NCBI GenBank assembly: GCA_050288165.1
Contig: JBNKDG010000005.1
Span: 62,001 to 126,000, forward strand
DNA: 64,000 bases
Source of the DNA: JAPHTQ01 sp050288165
GTDB taxonomy: Bacteria; Pseudomonadota; Gammaproteobacteria; Thiohalomonadales; Thiohalomonadaceae
Reading direction: 5' to 3'
The notes beneath the pieces are model-generated. The model was given only the letters and a program-made list of their open reading frames with translations, was not told the DNA's origin and did no database searches. A program made the position numbers and the translations under genes. Shown piece after piece: positions 59,626 to 64,000 of this stretch (its first letter is position 1; each line of letters opens with the position of its first letter).

Positions 59626-59696
59626 CACCAGCACGTTTGATTTTTGCCTTCCCTGCACCCAGAACACTGTTTGTGCTTATTTTGCAGGTATTGCTT

Positions 59697-60152
59697 GTGC
59701 GTCTCTGGTCAATCCATCCCCGCTACCTTGATGCCAAAGGGCTGGTTGCCCTGTGGCGTGAAGGATTGTTGGCGCAGAAAGTCCTGCAAGGCGCCACCAA
59801 AGGTTATCGCAACCACCCACAGTTGATTCGGTTTCGGCAGACGACTAATCCGATCGGCGCGATTGCCTCCTACCTGCGCGCCGTTGCCGATGAGGCCGAT
59901 ACCAGGGGCTATTGCTTTGATCGCAGCAGGATCGCTCGTAACCGTTACACCAAAACCATCGCTGTTAGCAGTGGACAGCTTCGTTACGAATTTGATCATT
60001 TGTTACGCAAACTGGAACAGCGTGACCCGATGAAGCACGCAACCTTACTCAAGATAAAGGCTATTCACCTTCACCCATCCTTCCATCGGGTGAGGGCGGG
60101 GTGGCAGAGTGGGAGGTACGCTAAACCCGTTTCGATGCTGTGTCGGCTTTAA
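59697..60152 (+). CDS. Pyrimidine dimer DNA glycosylase-like protein
   Basis: Family of endonuclease V/pyrimidine dimer glycosylase-like proteins. The GTG start at 59697, with AGG eight bases upstream, gives (M)RLWSIHPRYLDAKGLVALW and 151 residues; the longer frame overlaps cowN. Characteristic blocks are LLAQKVLQGATKGYRNHPQL and PIGAIASYLRAVADEADTRG. The last 20 or so codons run into the adjacent repeat region and may be altered by it. Related proteins act on UV-damaged DNA; activity here is inferred only. Confidence 0.8.
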   Translation: MRLWSIHPRYLDAKGLVALWREGLLAQKVLQGATKGYRNHPQLIRFRQTTNPIGAIASYLRAVADEADTRGYCFDRSRIARNRYTKTIAVSSGQLRYEFDHLLRKLEQRDPMKHATLLKIKAIHLHPSFHRVRAGWQSGRYAKPVSMLCRL

Positions 60153-60315
60153 GCCCGACCTACTGGGCGAATAGGCGTTCGCCCACGGGAGTGGGCTCCT
60201 ACAGTGCCTGATTATTTTTCCCGGTGTGCTCCGTGTCTCTGTGGTGATTATTTTCCTGCCTCTTGCCTCATATCGTCCATCCATGGACATATCGGCCTGA
60301 AGGCCGACCTACTGG
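60143..60315. repeat. Cluster of REP-like palindromes
   Basis: Two copies of a 24-base unit, TCGGCxTxAAGxCCGA followed by CCTACTGG, at 60143-60166 and 60292-60315. Between them are hairpins GGGCGAA/TTCGCCC (60165-60184) and CCCAC/GTGGG (60182-60195), and a single arm of the CCGTGT-type repeat (60221-60246). No open frame. Confidence 0.75.
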
Positions 60316-60333
60316 ACGTTTCCGCGCTTCCTC

Positions 60334-62169
60334 TCAGCCGATGCCATAGAGTCGTGGCAACAACCAACTCAGCACCAGCCAGACGATCAGGGTCAGTGGA
60401 ATTCCAACCCGCATGAAATCGGAAAAACGATAACCCCCAGCGCTCATCACCAGCAGGTTGGTTTTGTAGGCCATGGGTGTGGCGTAGCTCATGTTGGCAC
60501 CGAACAGTACCGCCAGGACAAAAGGCTCGGCAGCCAGCCCCATCTGCTGAGCGATGCTGATGGCGATGGGTGTGCCGATGACCGCCGCCGCGTTGTTGGA
60601 AACGATGTTGGTGAGCACGGCCATGATTAACATCAAACCGGAGAGCATGATGGTGGGTGACGCGCCGGAGGTCATCGCGACATAGAACTGTGCCAGGTAG
60701 TCGGCACCGCCGGTTTCCAGCAGCGAGGTTCCGAGCGCCAGACTGGCGACCACGATCATCACCACCGGCGTGCTCAGGGCATGCACCGCATCCTGCCAGC
60801 GCAGGCAGCGTGTCAATATCATCAGCAGCACACCGCTTACAGCGCTTACCGCGATCGGCATCAAACCTACTGCCGCGACCACGATGATCCCTGCCATGAT
60901 TGCCAGTGCCAGTGGCGCGCGCTGCGTGTGCGGCAGGTCGCTGGTCGCATCCAGCACCAGCAACTCGGTTTCCTGTTTCAGTGCGGCGATCTGTTCCTCA
61001 TTACCCTGTACCAACAGCACATCACCGATACGTAACCGAATGTCCGAAAGCTCGTTATGCATGATGCGCAGCGTGGTACCTGGGCGATGCAACGCAATCG
61101 TTACTACACCATAGCGATCGGCGAAGCGCGCGCGCGACAGGGTCGAGCCTTCCAGTACCGAGCCCTGGGTAATCACGATCTCCGCGATCTGCTGGTCATC
61201 GGCACGTAGCGGATTCTCCTCGTCCACCAGATTTTCCCCGGCGTAGAGTTTTGCTCCCAATGCCGCGGCATACTCGGTGAGGTTTTCCGGCGTGTCGTTT
61301 ACAACAAGACGATCCTCGGCGCGAATCAGCGCATCTGGAAGCGGCATAATCACTGCGCCATCGCGTTGAATGGCCTTGATATGCATCTTCCCGCCAGCCT
61401 TTTCGTATACCTCGGCCAACATTCGGCCATCGGCATAACTCTCTTCCTCGATATAGAGCTGGGCGGTAAAGACCCGCGGCGAGCTGTCATGTAGAGATGC
61501 ATCACGCACAGGAAGCATCCTTGGCGCTATCAGCCACAGATAGACAATAGCGATCCCACCGGCCACTGCCGCAGGCAGGAAGAAATCGAACATATGCATA
61601 CGTCGCATGCCGAGATCGGCCGCCACCGCAATGACCAACAGATTGGTGGAGGTGCCGATGGTGGTGCTCATGCCGCCGAGCAGTGTGGCGAACCCCATGG
61701 GCATCAACATACCGGATGCCGGTTTCCCGGTGCGCAGGGCAACACTCACCAGGATGGGCAACAGCAGCACCACGATAGGCACGTTGTTAACGAAGGCGCT
61801 GAGCAACGAGCCCAGAAGCAAAGTTAGCAGTAATGAAAACAGCGGACTGATCGTCCAGAATCGGGCGAGTAGACGCCCGACCGGCTCCAGCGCCCCAGTT
61901 CGCACCAACCCCTGCCCGGCAATCATCAGCGCACACACCGCAATCAACGCTTCATGGCCAAAGCCGTGAAACAGTGAGACCGCTTCAAACGCGACGCCGT
62001 CACGGTTGTATGGAAAGAAACTGAAGCCCAGTGCCAACAGCACCAGCACCACCAGACTGGAGGTTTCGAGCGGGATGTTTTCGCGAGTAAAGAGATAGAG
62101 CGCCACTACGATGAGCAGCAGTACCGCAATTCCATGTGCATCGGGGGCAGCAGGCAGGGTGAAGTTCAT
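60334..62169 (-). CDS. SLC13-family permease with RCK-C domains
   Basis: Sodium/anion (DASS) type transporter, 611 residues from the Met at 62169, chosen because the longer frame would run into the divergent PhnA gene. Helices fill both ends (for example GIAVLLLIVVALYLFT and LTLIVWLVLSWLLPRLY). Two TrkA-C/RCK-C domains occupy about residues 215-385 (LEGSTLSRARFADRYGVVTIA). Conserved SNT-type motifs FVNNVPIVVLLLPI and SNNAAAVIGTPIAISIA. Substrate perhaps sulfate or dicarboxylate; not decided. Confidence 0.9.
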   Translation of the reverse strand: MNFTLPAAPDAHGIAVLLLIVVALYLFTRENIPLETSSLVVLVLLALGFSFFPYNRDGVAFEAVSLFHGFGHEALIAVCALMIAGQGLVRTGALEPVGRLLARFWTISPLFSLLLTLLLGSLLSAFVNNVPIVVLLLPILVSVALRTGKPASGMLMPMGFATLLGGMSTTIGTSTNLLVIAVAADLGMRRMHMFDFFLPAAVAGGIAIVYLWLIAPRMLPVRDASLHDSSPRVFTAQLYIEEESYADGRMLAEVYEKAGGKMHIKAIQRDGAVIMPLPDALIRAEDRLVVNDTPENLTEYAAALGAKLYAGENLVDEENPLRADDQQIAEIVITQGSVLEGSTLSRARFADRYGVVTIALHRPGTTLRIMHNELSDIRLRIGDVLLVQGNEEQIAALKQETELLVLDATSDLPHTQRAPLALAIMAGIIVVAAVGLMPIAVSAVSGVLLMILTRCLRWQDAVHALSTPVVMIVVASLALGTSLLETGGADYLAQFYVAMTSGASPTIMLSGLMLIMAVLTNIVSNNAAAVIGTPIAISIAQQMGLAAEPFVLAVLFGANMSYATPMAYKTNLLVMSAGGYRFSDFMRVGIPLTLIVWLVLSWLLPRLYGIG

Positions 62170-62282
62170 GAGCACCATTGTAGCGACCAAAAGGGGTTTC
62201 GCCACAGCACCCGGAGATTCCCCGGACATGGGCAGCACGACGAAGGTATAATGCGCTTTTTTCCCGGCAGGACATCGATACA

Positions 62283-62861
62283 ATGAGCACAGAGCAAGAA
62301 CTTCACGCGCGCAGTGAATCCAAATGCGAACTTTGCGGCGCGACCGATAATCTCTCCGTTTACGAAATTCCCCCGGCCTCCGATGGCAGTGCGGACCAGA
62401 GTGTTCTGCTCTGTGGTACCTGTCTTGAGCAGATCGAAGACCCGGACAAGATCGACGCCAACCACTGGCGTTGCCTCAACGACAGCATGTGGAGTCAGGT
62501 ACCTGCGGTTCAGGTGATGGCCTGGCGCATGCTGACCCGCCTGAGTGCCGAAGGTTGGCCGCAGGAATTGCTGGATATGCTCTATCTCGACGACGACACC
62601 CTGGCCTGGGCCAAGTCGGGTCTCCCGAGTGATGATGATGCCGCTGCGGTACATAAAGATTGCCACGGCGCAGTGCTTGAGGCAGGCGACACAGTTACCC
62701 TGATTAAGGATCTCAACGTCAAGGGCGCCAACTTCACCGCCAAGCGCGGTACCGCGGTACGCGGCATTTCGCTGGTACCGGATAATGCGGGACAGATCGA
62801 AGGCAAGGTGAATGGTCAGCAGATTGTGATCCTGACCCAATTCGTGAAAAAGTCTTCTTGA
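62283..62861 (+). CDS. PhnA-family zinc-ribbon protein
   Basis: A 192-residue protein with an N-terminal zinc ribbon (CELCGATDNLSV near residue 15 and LLCGTCLEQI near 43) and a C-terminal PhnA domain (DCHGAVLEAGDTVTLIKDLNVKGA read in parts). Not an enzyme of phosphonate breakdown despite the name; function unclear. Divergent from the SLC13 permease. Confidence 0.88.
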   Translation: MSTEQELHARSESKCELCGATDNLSVYEIPPASDGSADQSVLLCGTCLEQIEDPDKIDANHWRCLNDSMWSQVPAVQVMAWRMLTRLSAEGWPQELLDMLYLDDDTLAWAKSGLPSDDDAAAVHKDCHGAVLEAGDTVTLIKDLNVKGANFTAKRGTAVRGISLVPDNAGQIEGKVNGQQIVILTQFVKKSS

Positions 62862-62880
62862 TCAGATCTACACTCGACAA

Positions 62881-62914
62881 AAGCCATGAAAGCGACGCTT
62901 TCATGGCTTTTTTA
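62881..62914. terminator. Bidirectional intrinsic terminator
   Basis: Perfect 14-base-pair stem (62881-62894 with 62898-62911), GAC loop and a T-run, between PhnA and the convergent ROK gene. Confidence 0.9.
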
Positions 62915-63808
62915 TTGCCATAACCAGGCAGCACCGCGCACCCCGCTGGAGTCACCATGTTTCGGTGGCAACAGACGGGTATCGACCCGATCGGAAAAGA
63001 CATACTTGCCCCACAGACGCGGCACATTTGCATAAAGACGGTCGATCTTCGACATGCCGCCACCGAGGACGATCACATCAGGATCAAGCAGGTTGATCAC
63101 CGATGCCAGGGCGCGGGCCATGCGATCCTCATAAGCCTGCAGTGCCTTCTCCGCAGGTTCGTCACCCTGTACCGCACGCATAACGATCTCCTCCGCCGCG
63201 ATGACACCGCCGCCACTGCGTGCAAACTCGGCGGCAAAGCCGGGACCGGAGAGCCAGGTTTCGATACACCCCCGTTTACCGCAATAGCAGTCGGGACCGG
63301 GTAGCTCATCGGCGCACGGCCAGGGCAACGGATTGTGCCCCCACTCTCCGGCGATGGCGTTGGATCCGGTCAGCGGTCGACCGTGCACGGCAATCCCGCC
63401 TCCGGTTCCGGTGCCGACGATCACCCCGAACACCACCTCGGCACCCGCCGCCGCGCCGTCGGTCGCCTCCGAAACAACGAAACAGTTGGCGTCGTTGCTC
63501 AGGCGCACCGGCCTGTTCAGCGCCTGTTGCAGATCCTGATCCAGCGGCTGGCCGTTGAGCCAGGTGGAGTTGGCGTTTTTCACCAGCCCGGTGGCGGGCG
63601 AGATGGCGCCGGGGATTCCGACTCCGACGCTGGCCTCTTCACCCAATTGCGCCTCCAGCCCCAGCACCAGATCGGTGATGGTGTTAATGGTCGCCCTATA
63701 ATCGTAGCGCGGGCTCTCCACTCGGCGCCTTGCCAGTTCACTGCCGTCAGCAGCCATGGCGATAGCCTCGGTCTTGGTACCACCCAGATCGATACCGATA
63801 CGAATCAT
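62912..63808 (-). CDS. ROK-family sugar kinase (fructokinase/NagK-like)
   Basis: ATP-dependent hexose kinase family, 298 residues from the Met at 63808 (GAGG five bases upstream). ATP motif GIDLGGTKTEAIAM near residue 4, sugar-binding GEWGHNPLPW, and the zinc motif CYCGKRGCIET. The catalytic Asp is in RLSNDANCF. Substrate could be fructose, glucose or N-acetylglucosamine. Confidence 0.9.
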   Translation of the reverse strand: MIRIGIDLGGTKTEAIAMAADGSELARRRVESPRYDYRATINTITDLVLGLEAQLGEEASVGVGIPGAISPATGLVKNANSTWLNGQPLDQDLQQALNRPVRLSNDANCFVVSEATDGAAAGAEVVFGVIVGTGTGGGIAVHGRPLTGSNAIAGEWGHNPLPWPCADELPGPDCYCGKRGCIETWLSGPGFAAEFARSGGGVIAAEEIVMRAVQGDEPAEKALQAYEDRMARALASVINLLDPDVIVLGGGMSKIDRLYANVPRLWGKYVFSDRVDTRLLPPKHGDSSGVRGAAWLWQ

Positions 63809-63884
63809 TGCGTCCTCTTGCAGTGGCATGGGGCGATCCCCACATCTATAGTTGACATTATCACTTGGTTAAGTGGAGACCCTG

Positions 63885-64000
63885 ATGAGCACTGCACTGA
63901 ATATCATGCACGCTGATACCTCGGCACCTCGCCAGCCCTGGTCGGAGAAACATGCCGAAGAGCTGGCCAGGGAATTTGGGGTCGGTCGGCTGACCGAATC
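63885..64000 (+). CDS. N-terminal fragment, possibly DsrC/TusE-like protein
   Basis: Only 38 codons are visible before the window ends. GTGGAGA lies upstream of the ATG. The text WSEKHAEELAREFGVGRLTES resembles, in parts, the W-x-x-x-x-A-x-x-L-A-x-x-x-G-x-x-L-T pattern of DsrC/TusE sulfur-relay proteins. The identification rests on this short stretch and is tentative. Confidence 0.4.
   Translation, partial: MSTALNIMHADTSAPRQPWSEKHAEELAREFGVGRLTE

Noticed and set aside
1..64000. CRISPR array or complete prophage
   Set aside because: No regularly spaced short direct repeats and no phage structural genes were seen; the only recombinase is the integron integrase.

Overview
The window looks like chromosomal DNA of a Gammaproteobacterium, probably a Chromatiales-type sulfur or nitrogen-metabolising lineage; this is inferred from gene content and order, since no rRNA is present. 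It holds pilMNOPQ-aroK-aroB, rhlB/trxA-rho, and an engB-cytochrome c-dsbA-polA-thrB neighbourhood resembling the polA region of Pseudomonas. A CowN gene next to a NifX-like gene points to a diazotroph. Cytochrome c maturation is of the System II type (ResB/CcsA).

Layout. 1-8344 (minus): dGTPase-like gene (cut by the edge), aroB, aroK, an Ig-like lipoprotein, and pilQ-P-O-N-M. 8502-18751: PBP1A, malic enzyme, a thermonuclease, rpmE, glycogen phosphorylase, rho and trxA. 18890-25150: rhlB, a YkgJ-type Cys-cluster protein, a lipid A acyltransferase overlapping a fructosamine kinase, a truncated hemoglobin and an orphan hydantoinase A. 25313-30191: a Gld-like ABC export cassette (ATPase, permease, GldG, DUF4340), then mutM. 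30321-34949: a small polar protein, a membrane/TPR-like protein, a rhomboid protease, a DUF2189 protein and a lipoprotein cytochrome c. 35180-35535: tRNA-Arg(CCG) followed by a duplicated copy of its 3' end. 35537-46697: two GGDEF proteins, an EEP-family hydrolase, an acetolactate synthase, dsbA, a cNMP-binding protein, ccsA-resB and cytochromes c4 and c5. 46931-53147: engB, polA, a LOG protein, a DUF2782 protein and thrB. 53556-55492: TRAP transporter DctQ/DctM without a DctP. 55493-58807: a small integron. 58906-64000: NifX-like, cowN, a pyrimidine-dimer glycosylase-like gene, an SLC13 permease, PhnA, a ROK kinase and the start of a possible DsrC/TusE-like gene.

The main accessory feature is the integron: an intact integron integrase on the minus strand, an attI-like region, and four cassettes on the plus strand. 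Three complete attC sites can be delimited exactly, because the inverse core of each is the perfect reverse complement of the core that opens its cassette; the fourth attC is degenerate. The four cassette products (a four-helix membrane protein, a small acidic cytosolic protein and two exported proteins) are uncharacterised as far as I can tell.

Non-coding signals also stand out. The polA-engB gap, where E. coli carries Spot 42 and Pseudomonas ErsA, contains a candidate minus-strand sRNA with two hairpin loops that share an anti-Shine-Dalgarno 10-mer, the second hairpin being a terminator. A second candidate sRNA (good promoter plus orphan terminator) lies upstream of polA on the plus strand. 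Two MITE-like palindromes of one family sit between convergent genes, a second family of long inverted repeats recurs at gene 3' ends, and a DnaA-box cluster lies between thrB and the TRAP genes.
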